Position numbers and translations under genes: made by a program
From: Chryseobacterium daecheongense
Lineage (GTDB): Bacteria; Bacteroidota; Bacteroidia; Flavobacteriales; Weeksellaceae
Assembly (NCBI GenBank): GCA_027920525.1
Contig: CP115858.1
Coordinates: 3,534,001 to 3,598,000 of the forward strand
Direction: 5' to 3'
Length of the DNA stretch: 64,000 nt
Shown: one piece after another, positions 1 to 9,292 of the stretch
Layout of the letters: each line of letters opens with the position of its first letter
How positions within the stretch are numbered: position 1 is the first letter of the stretch
The notes under the pieces: model-generated
The model's input: only the letters and a program-made list of their open reading frames with translations
What the model was told of the DNA's origin: nothing
Databases searched by the model: none

Positions 1-8
1 GCATTTTT

Positions 9-46
9 AAATTCTCCAAATTACCCTGAAAATTTTGGAGAATTTT
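9..46 (+). terminator. Rho-independent terminator of a gene left of the window
   Basis: A 12-bp stem pairs AAATTCTCCAAA with TTTGGAGAATTT around a 13-nt loop and is followed by a T-rich stretch. It most likely ends a plus-strand gene that lies before the window. No coding sequence is visible between it and the enolase promoter. Confidence 0.6.
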
Positions 47-102
47 ATGTTTTTATTACCAAATATTAAAGTCCAGTTTTTTCATACCACTGTTTTTTTC
101 AT

Positions 103-110
103 TAAATTTG
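103..110 (+). promoter_or_regulatory. Putative -7 box of the eno promoter
   Basis: TAAATTTG matches the Bacteroidota -7 consensus TAnnTTTG. It lies about 70 bases before the enolase ATG, which would give a leader of roughly 60 nt. No clear -33 TTTG box was found, only a T-rich stretch, so the call rests on one motif. Confidence 0.4.
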
Positions 111-127
111 TAACTCAAGTATATTAA

Positions 128-1471
<1,344 letters not shown>

Positions 1472-1485
1472 TTGAAAATATAAAT

Positions 1486-1518
1486 AACGGCGAACGATAA
1501 TTTGTTTGCTGTTTTTTT
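1486..1518 (+). terminator. Terminator after eno
   Basis: AACGGCGAAC pairs with GTTTGCTGTT (two G-U wobbles) and a run of seven T follows. It separates eno from citrate synthase. Confidence 0.7.
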
Positions 1519-1555
1519 ATGGAATTTTAGTAAATTTAAAAAAAATAAATAAATA

Positions 1556-2842
1556 ATGTCAGACAACAAAGTTATATTGAATTACGACGGTAATTCATAT
1601 GAATATCCTATCGTGGATAGTACTATCGGAGACAGAGGGATAGATATTTCAAAACTAAGAGACCAGACGGGTCTTATTACCCTGGATTTAGGGTATAAAA
1701 ACACCGGAGCTACCATTAGTGATATTACTTACTTAGACGGAGATAAAGGAGAATTATTCTACAGAGGTTATCCAATCGAGCAGATTGCTGAAAAATCTAA
1801 CTTTACGGAGGTAATGTATCTTTTATTACACGGTGAATTACCTACTCAGGATCAGTACAGTTCTTTCGAAAACAATATCAAAAAATATAACTTCATCGCA
1901 GACGAAATGAAAAAGATCATTGATGTTTTTCCTCGTTCTGCTCACCCTATGGGAGTATTATCTTCCCTGACTTCTGCATTAACCGCTTTTAACCCAAAAG
2001 CTGTTAACGTAAATTCTAAAGAGGAAATGGACCATGCTGCTGAATTGATGATTGCTAAATTCTCTCATCTTTGTGCATGGACTTACAGAAAAACTCAAGG
2101 TTTACCATTAAACCATGGAGATAACAATCTTAACTATGTTGAGAATTTCTATAAAATGGCTTTCAGATTACCAAATGCTGATTTCGAAATCGATCCGGTA
2201 GTTGTAGGTGCATTGGATAAGTTATTAATTCTTCACGCTGACCACGAGCAAAACTGTTCTACATCTACTGTAAGAATGGTAGGTTCTGCTCATACAGGTC
2301 TTTTTGCTTCTATCTCTGCTGGGGTATCTGCTCTTTGGGGGCCTCTTCACGGTGGCGCTAACCAGGCAGTAATTGAAATGCTTGAATTAATTGAAAAAGA
2401 TGGAGGAGATGTTTCTAAATATGTTGCAAAAGCAAAAGATAAGAACGATAACTTCCGTTTGATGGGATTCGGACACAGAGTTTACAAAAACTTCGACCCA
2501 AGAGCTAAAATCATTAAGAAAGCTGCTGATGATATTCTTAGTGCATTAGGAATCCAGGATAAAGCTCTAGATATTGCAATGCAATTAGAAAGAGTAGCTC
2601 TTGAGGATGAATACTTCATTGAAAGAAAATTATATCCAAACGTAGATTTCTATTCAGGAATTATTTACAGAGCGTTAGGAATTCCTACAGAAATGTTCAC
2701 TGTAATGTTTGCATTAGGAAGACTTCCGGGATGGATTTCTCAGTGGAAAGAAATGAGATTAAAAGGAGATCCTATCGGAAGACCAAGACAGGTATATCAA
2801 GGAGCTCAGCAAAGAGACTATATCGATATGGTAAACAGATAA
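1556..2842 (+). CDS. gltA: Citrate synthase
   Basis: Condenses oxaloacetate and acetyl-CoA to citrate, the entry step of the TCA cycle. The 428 residues fit the type II (bacterial hexameric) class. Catalytic landmarks are visible: the histidine in GPLHGGANQAV near residue 264, the HRVYK motif in GFGHRVYKNFDPRA near 303, and the aspartate in the PNVDFYSG segment near 362. The C-terminus has the family-typical GRLPGWISQWKEM and RPRQVY segments. The ATG follows an A-rich leader with no Shine-Dalgarno site, usual for this phylum. A strong terminator lies directly downstream. Confidence 0.98.
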   Translation: MSDNKVILNYDGNSYEYPIVDSTIGDRGIDISKLRDQTGLITLDLGYKNTGATISDITYLDGDKGELFYRGYPIEQIAEKSNFTEVMYLLLHGELPTQDQYSSFENNIKKYNFIADEMKKIIDVFPRSAHPMGVLSSLTSALTAFNPKAVNVNSKEEMDHAAELMIAKFSHLCAWTYRKTQGLPLNHGDNNLNYVENFYKMAFRLPNADFEIDPVVVGALDKLLILHADHEQNCSTSTVRMVGSAHTGLFASISAGVSALWGPLHGGANQAVIEMLELIEKDGGDVSKYVAKAKDKNDNFRLMGFGHRVYKNFDPRAKIIKKAADDILSALGIQDKALDIAMQLERVALEDEYFIERKLYPNVDFYSGIIYRALGIPTEMFTVMFALGRLPGWISQWKEMRLKGDPIGRPRQVYQGAQQRDYIDMVNR

Positions 2843-2860
2843 TATCTGCTTCAACAATAA

Positions 2861-2890
2861 AAAAATCCCAAAGTGAGCTTTGGGATTTTT
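2861..2890 (+). terminator. Terminator after gltA
   Basis: A 13-bp perfect stem (AAAAATCCCAAAG with CTTTGGGATTTTT) surrounds a TGAG loop and is followed by T residues. Confidence 0.85.
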
Positions 2891-3107
2891 TGTTTCTTAT
2901 CATATTCTTTGTAGGGTGTAGGAGGAAGAATTATAATAAAGAAATGATGGGATTTTAAAAATCGGATGTTGAAATTTCTTATTTTTACTTGGTGTAAAAA
3001 ACTAATATACAATGACTTTCGGGGGTAAGTTGCAATTTCGGAAGCTCAAAATATCAGGGAAAGGAAATACAGAAAACTGGCGAGGAGAATAGAACAAGAT
3101 AAAATAA
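2891..3107. other. Intergenic stretch without a supported gene
   Basis: No convincing gene lies between the gltA terminator and the hairpin at 3110. Short open frames exist, but they either lack a start or run into the opposite-strand peptide gene. Confidence 0.6.
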
Positions 3108-3109
3108 AA

Positions 3110-3138
3110 CCTGCTATTTTAGCAGGTTTTTGTTTTTT
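3110..3138. terminator. Bidirectional terminator next to the GG-leader peptide gene
   Basis: CCTGCT pairs with AGCAGG across an ATTTT loop. T runs flank it on the right on the plus strand and on the left on the minus strand, so it can end the minus-strand peptide transcript immediately after its stop codon. Confidence 0.65.
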
Positions 3139-3140
3139 AA

Positions 3141-3305
3141 TTATGGACATACACAATTACCACATGTCCAGATTCTGCAGCTTCCGTCATCATTCCATTC
3201 ACAGCAGTATCTTGGCTTCGTTGGGCCAGCACCTCCAATAATTGATTTCTGTTGATCTCTTCCTAATTTTTGTGCATTTTTTAGCACTGAAATGTTCTTG
3301 TTCAT
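3141..3305 (-). CDS. GG-leader Cys-rich small peptide (bacteriocin-like precursor)
   Basis: This 54-residue gene starts with ATG at 3305 and stops with TAA. The N-terminal part (MNKNISVLKNAQKLGRDQQK) is a leader with the LxRxxQKSIxGG pattern ending in Gly24-Gly25, the usual cleavage site of C39-peptidase/ABC exporters. The core of about 29 residues is rich in Cys (C34, C35, C43, C48, C51, C53), Trp and Gly and ends CGNCVCP. Such short precursors are frequent in Chryseobacterium and are often annotated as bacteriocin-like or natural-product precursors. No exporter, modification enzyme or immunity gene lies nearby, so it is an orphan. The activity is unknown; antimicrobial, signalling or metal-binding roles are all possible. 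Confidence 0.8.
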   Translation of the reverse strand: MNKNISVLKNAQKLGRDQQKSIIGGAGPTKPRYCCEWNDDGSCRIWTCGNCVCP

Positions 3306-3550
3306 GATTTTGATTTTTTGATGTTGATGATTTAGTTTTAATTTTATATAAAATTATATCACTAATATAGGAGTTTTATTTGTAATATTTACTATTATTT
3401 TTCAACAAATGTAGATGATAAACAGTTGTTTATAGATTTTTTTAAAGTTTAACGGGTCTCAGAAATGAATGAGTAGCATTATTCTATTGTAACCAAGAAT
3501 AAATTCTTCGAGAAACTAATTCAAAAGTTTTCCAGCTAGGGACCTTTACT
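3306..3550. other. AT-rich divergent intergenic region
   Basis: About 245 bases lie between the start of the minus-strand peptide gene and the promoter of the plus-strand hydrolase gene. A minus-strand TACATTTG (3406-3413) and a plus-strand TATATTTG (3551-3558) are the only promoter-like elements seen, and no open frame is supported. Confidence 0.6.
3406..3413 (-). promoter_or_regulatory. Putative -7 box of the GG-leader peptide gene
   Basis: On the minus strand TACATTTG matches TAnnTTTG. It lies about 100 bases before the ATG and would give a long leader. No clear -33 box accompanies it. Confidence 0.3.
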
Positions 3551-3558
3551 TATATTTG
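3551..3558 (+). promoter_or_regulatory. Putative -7 box of the arginine deiminase-like gene
   Basis: TATATTTG matches TAnnTTTG and lies 18 bases before the ATG at 3577. The transcript would have a very short leader. Confidence 0.5.
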
Positions 3559-3576
3559 TACATTGCATAAATCTTT

Positions 3577-4491
3577 ATGAAACTAAATATTAAAAACGAA
3601 ACGGGGAGGTTAAAATCAGTTGTTCTGGGCCAACCTAATTCTCTGGGACCGGTTCCCACCCTTGAGGAAAGCTATGATGCCAAGTCATACTACTCAATCG
3701 AACACAACATATATCCTAAAGAATCGGATATTATTGATGAAATGAATGCTTTTGAAGCAGTACTGAAAAAATACGATGTGGAAGTTTTGCGTCCGAGCAT
3801 TATCAAAGATTACAATCAGGTTTTTGCAAGAGATGTTGCTTTTGTAATTGATGATAAGATGATTATTTCCAATGTAATTGCTGACAGGGCAGATGAGCAG
3901 GAAGCTTACAAAAAAGTTTTTGAGAAAGTGGCCTGGAGAAAAATTATTAATCTCCCGGAAACGGCTCATATTGAAGGTGGAGATGTTATTGTCTGGGATG
4001 ATTTCCTGTTTATAGGAACTTGCTTTAGCGAAGATTACAGAAATTACAAAACAGCAAGAACCAACGAATACGCCATAGAGATCCTAAAAGAGTACTTTCC
4101 CAAAAAGAGGATCATAGACCTCGAGTTAAAAAAGAATGATAAAATTCCTTTCGAGGGTATCCTTCACTTAGATTGTACATTCAATCCTGTTGGAAAGGAT
4201 AAATGCCTTATCTATAAGAATGGTTTTGTGGACGAAAGCGATTATCGTTTGATTGTTGATATTTTCGGGGAGGAAAATTGTTTCCATTTGACAGATGAAG
4301 AGATGTTTGAAATGTTTCCTAATATCTTTTCTATATCTCCTGAAATAGTGGTTTCAGATCAAACATTTACAAGAATGAACAACCATCTGAGAAATGAATG
4401 GGGAATGACCGTAGAAGAGATTCCATACCGTGAAATTTCCAAAATGGGCGGACTTTTACGCTGCTCTACAATGCCATTAGTGAGAGAATAA
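3577..4491 (+). CDS. Arginine deiminase/amidinotransferase-family hydrolase
   Basis: A 304-residue guanidino-group-modifying enzyme of the pentein fold (arginine deiminase, dimethylarginine dimethylaminohydrolase, amidinotransferase family). Visible active-site elements are EGGD near residue 133, a histidine in GILHLDC near 197 and the nucleophilic cysteine in GGLLRCSTMPL near 295. The family attacks arginine-like guanidino carbons, giving citrulline-type products or transferring the amidino group; the exact substrate cannot be read from the sequence. It has its own promoter and is followed 68 bases later by a second enzyme of the same superfamily. Together with the polyamine operon this suggests an arginine-processing neighbourhood. 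Confidence 0.85.
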   Translation: MKLNIKNETGRLKSVVLGQPNSLGPVPTLEESYDAKSYYSIEHNIYPKESDIIDEMNAFEAVLKKYDVEVLRPSIIKDYNQVFARDVAFVIDDKMIISNVIADRADEQEAYKKVFEKVAWRKIINLPETAHIEGGDVIVWDDFLFIGTCFSEDYRNYKTARTNEYAIEILKEYFPKKRIIDLELKKNDKIPFEGILHLDCTFNPVGKDKCLIYKNGFVDESDYRLIVDIFGEENCFHLTDEEMFEMFPNIFSISPEIVVSDQTFTRMNNHLRNEWGMTVEEIPYREISKMGGLLRCSTMPLVRE

Positions 4492-4559
4492 TAAAGTAAG
4501 AGTGTGAGAGAGTAAAGAGGTTTAATAGCCCAATCTTTCAATTTTTAAATTAAAAAACA

Positions 4560-5483
4560 ATGCAAACTACAGATACAGTATTAATGATTGAACCGATTGC
4601 TTTCGGTTATAATGCGGAGACCGCAGAAAATAATTACTTTCAGGTTGAACAGAAAGATTCGGATGTTCAGGCTAAAGCTTTAAGCGAATTCAATGTTTTT
4701 GTTGAAAAGTTAAGAAATAAGGGGATCAATGTGATTACAATTAAAGATACCCCAGATCCTCATACTCCGGATTCTATTTTTCCGAATAACTGGGTAAGCT
4801 TCCATAATGATGGTAAAGTAGTTTTATACCCTATGTTTGCTTCAAACAGAAGAGTTGAGAGAAGAGAAGATATCCTGGAAACAATAAAAAGTAAAGGTTT
4901 TGAAATAACGGAAGTAGATGATTGGTCACTTCCTGAAATCCAGGGACACTTTTTAGAGGGAACAGGAAGCATGATCTTTGACCATGACAATAAAATCGCT
5001 TATGGTTCTGTTTCTTTAAGATTGGATGAAAAATTATTCAGAGATTTTTGCGAAAAATATGGTTTCGAACCTATTGTTTTTCATTCTTTTCAGACCGTAG
5101 GTTCAGAGAGACTTCCTATTTACCATACCAATGTTATGATGTGTGTAGCTGACAAATTTGTTGTCATTTGCCTGGACTGTATAGATAGCGAGCTTGAAAG
5201 AAGCAAGGTTATTGAAACCATCAAAAATTCAGGAAAAGAAATTATTGAGATTTCAGAAGAACAGATGCAGCAATTTGCGGGGAATATGCTTCAGGTCCAG
5301 AATAAGGAGGGTCAGAAATTTCTAGTAATGAGCCAGACTGCATATGAATCTTTAACATCAGATCAAGTATCAGCCATTGAAAAATATTGTGAAATTATCT
5401 ATTCAGATCTAAATACAATAGAAGTAAATGGTGGTGGAAGTGCACGTTGTATGCTGGCAGAGGTTTTCTTGCCTAAGAATTAG
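4560..5483 (+). CDS. CtlX-like citrulline/arginine hydrolase
   Basis: A 307-residue pentein-fold protein that resembles the CtlX group, a family named for citrulline utilisation. Features include the N-terminal MIEPIAFGYN, an early FPNNWVSFH segment, LEGTGSM near residue 132, YHTNVMM near 187 and the candidate nucleophile in GGGSARCMLAEVF near residue 297. If it acts as a citrulline hydrolase it would release ornithine, the direct precursor of putrescine; this is inference. It follows the related hydrolase and precedes speD by 41 bases, but a promoter-like box between it and speD suggests partly separate transcription. The two pentein genes are diverged and not a recent duplication. Confidence 0.8.
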   Translation: MQTTDTVLMIEPIAFGYNAETAENNYFQVEQKDSDVQAKALSEFNVFVEKLRNKGINVITIKDTPDPHTPDSIFPNNWVSFHNDGKVVLYPMFASNRRVERREDILETIKSKGFEITEVDDWSLPEIQGHFLEGTGSMIFDHDNKIAYGSVSLRLDEKLFRDFCEKYGFEPIVFHSFQTVGSERLPIYHTNVMMCVADKFVVICLDCIDSELERSKVIETIKNSGKEIIEISEEQMQQFAGNMLQVQNKEGQKFLVMSQTAYESLTSDQVSAIEKYCEIIYSDLNTIEVNGGGSARCMLAEVFLPKN

Positions 5484-5500
5484 ATATAAAAGGAAAATAA

Positions 5501-5508
5501 TATATTTG
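5501..5508 (+). promoter_or_regulatory. Putative -7 box of the speD operon
   Basis: TATATTTG matches TAnnTTTG only 17 bases before the TTG start of speD. A transcript from here would carry a leader of roughly ten bases or less. No -33 box at the expected spacing was identified. Confidence 0.45.
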
Positions 5509-5524
5509 CGCAAAATATAATTAA

Positions 5525-5884
5525 TTGGAATTATCAACCAGTAAAGGTTTACATATTCTTCTAACTTTGGAAACGGAGTTAGAAGATTTGCTATTAGACA
5601 GTAATGGTTTTCTTAAATATACCGAAGGAATTTTGGAAAATAAAGAAGTTGAAATCGTGGGAATAACGAATCACATATTTGAAAACCAAAGCTTTACTTC
5701 TGCTGTATGCCTTAAAGAATCTCATTTGTGTATTCACACATGGCCTGAGTATAAGCAATTAACATTTGATGTTTTCCTTTGCAATTATCTAAGGGATAAC
5801 ACCGATAAAGTTGAACAAATTGCAGATGAGATTATTCATTACTTTAAAGCCAAAGTCATCCAAAAACACAAGATTTATAGATAA
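5525..5884 (+). CDS. speD: S-adenosylmethionine decarboxylase proenzyme
   Basis: Makes decarboxylated SAM, the aminopropyl donor for polyamine synthesis. The 119-residue class 1b proenzyme self-cleaves to form a pyruvoyl cofactor. All key residues are seen: the cleavage site Glu65-Ser66 within KESHLCIHTWPEY, His71 (processing) and Cys86 in FDVFLCN (catalysis), with the same spacing as in the Thermotoga enzyme. The start must be TTG at 5525, because a TAA stop lies directly before it in frame and no ATG follows. It heads a dense operon: the next gene begins three bases after its stop, and the aminopropyltransferase that would use its product is four genes downstream. Confidence 0.93.
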   Translation: MELSTSKGLHILLTLETELEDLLLDSNGFLKYTEGILENKEVEIVGITNHIFENQSFTSAVCLKESHLCIHTWPEYKQLTFDVFLCNYLRDNTDKVEQIADEIIHYFKAKVIQKHKIYR

Positions 5885-5887
5885 AAA

Positions 5888-7363
5888 ATGGATTATGTTT
5901 GTCCCGTCTGCAAAACTGTAAACACACACGAAATTAATTTTCCTGTAAATGAGTACGTGTGCAGATCATGTGCTAATCTTATTAATGTACACAAAAACGC
6001 TTCAAGTAGGGTCGTTAAAAAGCCAGTTGAAAATGTTGTGTTGGATATTGGAAGAAAAGGAATAATAAATGATACAGAATATAGTGTTGTAGGAATTATT
6101 GTTCGTAAATATGGTTCAAGTATTTATTGGCGTGAGTATTATTTGAAGGATGAAAAGAGGAATGATGCTTTTCTGAGTGAAAGTAATGGGCATTGGATCT
6201 TCTTGTTACCTCTGGCTAAAGAGAACTTAAGAACAAAAAGTTCTAAGCAGATTTTTAGGGATCAGAAGACATATAGATGGTATGAAACTACGCAATGTTA
6301 TATTGATGCAGCAGCTGGTTTTTTTGAAGATGCATTGAACTTTAATTTGGCTACTTATAAAGAATATGTCAATGGTACAGAAATGATTTCTCAAGAACAG
6401 TCTGTAAGCGCCACGGAATATTTTGTGGGCAATCATGTTTCTAAGCATACTATAAAAAGAGCATTTAAAATTCCACATCTTCCTAATTATTCAGGAATTG
6501 GGATTGTACAGCCATTTTATTTTAATTTAAAACAGGCTATTAATATTCTTTGTATTGTTGCACTCTTAATTTGCCTGTTACAATTGTATGTTTATACTTC
6601 ACGAAGTAACTATACAGTATTTGAGCAGACGGTAAAGTTTGAAGATGTGAAAAATAAAGAAATGGTTAGCAAAAGCTTTTCTCTTTCCGGAGGTTCAGCT
6701 CCTTTGAAAGTAAATTTACATTCAGCTGTAGATAATTCATGGGCGAATGTTCAATTGAGTCTTGTTAATGAAAATACAAACGAAGTTGTTTATACCTCTA
6801 AAGATATTGAAGAGTATCATGGATATGAAGATGGTGAAAACTGGAGTGAAGGTAGTACAAGCGAAGAATTTAATCTTTGTGGTATTTCTTCCGGGAAATA
6901 TCATTTTGTAATTTCAGCTGAAAAACAGGAATCTATTTTAACTAGTACAGCTTCTAATTATTATACCTCCGCGGACGGTAGTGTAAGTTTATCCAGGGAA
7001 GCATCTGGAATAATTAATGTGGTGAACAATAATACACGAGAATCAGTGTCATTTGGAGATCTTAATACATTAAGAAAAGATCAATCTGATATAGGTGAAC
7101 TTGTAAGAAGAACTTTTGGAAATCAAAATCTAGACTCGCTTCTTAGTTTAAATACAACGTTATCAGAGGCTTCACGAAATATAGAGAATAGAGATAATAG
7201 TTCTGTGGATATTAAAGCAACCTGGTTACCTGTCTCATTCTGGAACTTTGGAATTGTCCTAACTTTGATGATTATTTTCTTTATCATTTGTTATTGGGGC
7301 AGACATCTCTTCAATGTATCCAAATGGAGTGATAGTTCAAATTCACCATATATGCAATCTTAA
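5888..7363 (+). CDS. DUF4178 zinc-ribbon membrane protein
   Basis: 491 residues of unknown biochemical function. The N-terminus has a zinc-ribbon-like CPVC...CRSC pair (Cys5, 8, 25, 28). Residues about 50-200 resemble the DUF4178 domain (for example GSSIYWREYYLKDE). Transmembrane segment 1 lies near 213-236, a large polar, probably extracytoplasmic beta-rich region spans about 240-445, and transmembrane segment 2 lies near 452-472. DUF4178 proteins recur beside speD, speE and DUF350 genes in diverse bacteria (recalled, not checked), which agrees with this position. A scaffold or sensor in a membrane polyamine system is plausible but unproven. Confidence 0.8.
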   Translation: MDYVCPVCKTVNTHEINFPVNEYVCRSCANLINVHKNASSRVVKKPVENVVLDIGRKGIINDTEYSVVGIIVRKYGSSIYWREYYLKDEKRNDAFLSESNGHWIFLLPLAKENLRTKSSKQIFRDQKTYRWYETTQCYIDAAAGFFEDALNFNLATYKEYVNGTEMISQEQSVSATEYFVGNHVSKHTIKRAFKIPHLPNYSGIGIVQPFYFNLKQAINILCIVALLICLLQLYVYTSRSNYTVFEQTVKFEDVKNKEMVSKSFSLSGGSAPLKVNLHSAVDNSWANVQLSLVNENTNEVVYTSKDIEEYHGYEDGENWSEGSTSEEFNLCGISSGKYHFVISAEKQESILTSTASNYYTSADGSVSLSREASGIINVVNNNTRESVSFGDLNTLRKDQSDIGELVRRTFGNQNLDSLLSLNTTLSEASRNIENRDNSSVDIKATWLPVSFWNFGIVLTLMIIFFIICYWGRHLFNVSKWSDSSNSPYMQS

Positions 7364-7365
7364 TT

Positions 7366-7560
7366 ATGTCAGTAGTATTTAATTATCTAAAAGAAAATTG
7401 GTTCGTCTTCTTAGTAGGGGGGATATTTCTGACTTGGTTTATATACCTTACATATGAAGGAAATCAAGTTTGCGATTGTGAAAAAACAGAAACTTATCGC
7501 GATGGAACAACAAGAAGTCATACTTCAAGAGTTGGCTTCTATAGATTTTACCACAAATAA
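7366..7560 (+). CDS. Small single-pass membrane protein
   Basis: A 64-residue protein of unrecognised family. One hydrophobic segment (WFVFLVGGIFLTWFIYLTY, about residues 12-30) is followed by a short polar tail with Cys-Asp-Cys near residue 37 and several Arg and His. It starts two bases after the DUF4178 gene and ends nine bases before the DUF350 gene, so it is translated as part of the polyamine-type operon. Its role may be an accessory subunit of the membrane complex; no function can be read from the sequence. Confidence 0.7.
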   Translation: MSVVFNYLKENWFVFLVGGIFLTWFIYLTYEGNQVCDCEKTETYRDGTTRSHTSRVGFYRFYHK

Positions 7561-7569
7561 AAATTACAT

Positions 7570-7785
7570 ATGGACAAAATTAATTTATTGCCAATAATTA
7601 ATTCAATTCTTTATTCATTTTTAGGAATAGGGATTTTATTAATCTGCTATCTTATCGTTGAAAAATTAACACCCGAAAGGACATGGCATGAAATTGCTAG
7701 AAATCAAAACGTAGCTTTAGCTATTATTTTTGGAGCGATCATCGTTGGAATTTCAATTATCATAAGTGCAGCAATTCATGGATAA
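7570..7785 (+). CDS. DUF350 membrane protein (short form)
   Basis: A 71-residue protein with two transmembrane segments (about 10-28 and 46-68) separated by a charged loop containing KLTPERTWHEIARNQN. The pattern matches one repeat of DUF350, the family of E. coli YjfL, which has about twice this length; this is a half-size form that would have to dimerise. DUF350 genes elsewhere neighbour glutathionylspermidine-synthase-like and PspA-like genes, linking the family to polyamine derivatives and membrane stress. Its last eight bases overlap the start of the aminopropyltransferase gene, consistent with translational coupling. Confidence 0.8.
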   Translation: MDKINLLPIINSILYSFLGIGILLICYLIVEKLTPERTWHEIARNQNVALAIIFGAIIVGISIIISAAIHG

Positions 7786-9292
7786 GAAGAGGATTCCTCT
7801 GGAGTTACTTTTAATGTTTTCAGTGTTTGTTATTGCAACCTGTGGATTAATTTACGAATTGGTTGCTGGGGCATTGGCAAGTTATCTTTTAGGAGATTCT
7901 GTAAAGCAATTTTCATTTATTATTGGAGTTTATCTTTTCTCAATGGGGGTTGGATCCTATTTTGCAAAATTCATAAAAGGAAATCTTATTGATAAATTTA
8001 TTGAAATAGAAATTCTTGTTGGAATAATCGGGGGGATAAGCTCTGTTATTTTATTTACATTATTCAATGCTTTAGCTCATTTCGAGAGTGTTTTGTACTT
8101 GTTTGTCTTTTTTACCGGAACGCTTGTGGGTGTGGAAATCCCTCTTCTGATGAATATTCTAAAAGATAGAATTGGTTTTAAGGATTTAGTTTCCAATGTT
8201 TTTGCATTTGATTATGTCGGAGCTTTATTAGCATCTATCCTTTTTCCTCTTGTCCTTATTCCAAATTTAGGAATTGTAAAAACCCCTTTATTCTTTGGGT
8301 TAATTAATATTTCGATTGCTATCTTTTTATGTTTTTATCTTAAGAAAGAATTATCAAGTCCACTTTCTTTAAGAGTGAAATCAATTGGAGCATTTCTATT
8401 ATTGTTGGGACTTTTTATATTCTCAGATAGGATTCTGTCTTATTCTGAAGAGAGATTATATGGCGAAAATGTAGTGTATACAAAAAGTTCGCCTTATCAA
8501 CGGATTGTATTAACAAGGAATAATCGTGAGTTTCGATTATATTTAAATAATAATCTCCAGTTTTCTTCCACAGATGAATACAGATATCATGAAGCATTGG
8601 TGCATCCGGTAATGTCAATGGCTAAAAATATCAGCAATGTATTGATATTAGGCGGAGGTGATGGATTTGCAGTTCGGGAAGTGCTAAAATATAAGGATGT
8701 TAAAAATATCACTTTAGTAGATTTGGATGGTGAAATGACCAATTTTTTCAAAACTAATGAAACAATGCGCAAACTTAATGATGGCTCTCTATCAAATACC
8801 AAAGTAAATGTTATCAATAAAGATGCTTATGTTTGGGCTAAAGAGGGTACAAAGAAATTCAATGTGATTATCGTTGATTTTCCAGACCCGTCAAACTACA
8901 GTTTGGGAAAGCTTTATTCACTGCAATTCTATAAAGAATTGGAAAGACTTGCAACAACTGGTACTAAAATTGTAGTGCAGACAACATCTCCTTATTTTGC
9001 ACCAAAGTCATTTTGGTGTATTGAGAAAACACTCCATCAGATATTTCCTTTTACATCTGCTTATCATGCTTATGTTCCTTCTTTCGGTGAGTGGGGATTC
9101 TCTATGGCCTCTTTTGAACCAATAAATAACAAAGTCTACAGAAGAATTCCTAATTTGAGATTTTATGATTATAACTTCTCACAGCTGTCATACTTTAGCA
9201 AGGACATGAAAATAAATAATGTGGAAGTTAATAGATTGGATAACCAGATATTAGTTCGATACTTTGATGAAGAGTGGGGGAAAGTACAGTAG
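7778..9292 (+). CDS. speE: Membrane-anchored polyamine aminopropyltransferase
   Basis: About 504 residues. The N-terminal 210 or so residues hold six or seven hydrophobic segments, and the C-terminal half is a spermidine-synthase domain. Visible motifs are ILGGGDGFAVREVLK (SAM-type cofactor site, near residue 291), the acidic VDLDGE, and the catalytic VDFPDPS near residue 366. The family transfers the aminopropyl group of decarboxylated SAM to putrescine or another amine; the acceptor is not known. The ATG at 7778 overlaps the preceding stop codon (ATGGATAA) and is preferred to an in-frame GTG at 7766. The gene ends inside the next coding sequence. The SpeD made by the operon supplies the donor. 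Confidence 0.88.
   Translation: MDKKRIPLELLLMFSVFVIATCGLIYELVAGALASYLLGDSVKQFSFIIGVYLFSMGVGSYFAKFIKGNLIDKFIEIEILVGIIGGISSVILFTLFNALAHFESVLYLFVFFTGTLVGVEIPLLMNILKDRIGFKDLVSNVFAFDYVGALLASILFPLVLIPNLGIVKTPLFFGLINISIAIFLCFYLKKELSSPLSLRVKSIGAFLLLLGLFIFSDRILSYSEERLYGENVVYTKSSPYQRIVLTRNNREFRLYLNNNLQFSSTDEYRYHEALVHPVMSMAKNISNVLILGGGDGFAVREVLKYKDVKNITLVDLDGEMTNFFKTNETMRKLNDGSLSNTKVNVINKDAYVWAKEGTKKFNVIIVDFPDPSNYSLGKLYSLQFYKELERLATTGTKIVVQTTSPYFAPKSFWCIEKTLHQIFPFTSAYHAYVPSFGEWGFSMASFEPINNKVYRRIPNLRFYDYNFSQLSYFSKDMKINNVEVNRLDNQILVRYFDEEWGKVQ

Noticed and set aside
3029..3243. Plus-strand frame with protein-like start (VAISEAQNIRERKYRKLARR)
   Set aside because: It follows a stop codon without a start codon, runs through a terminator hairpin and then lies opposite the GG-leader peptide gene.
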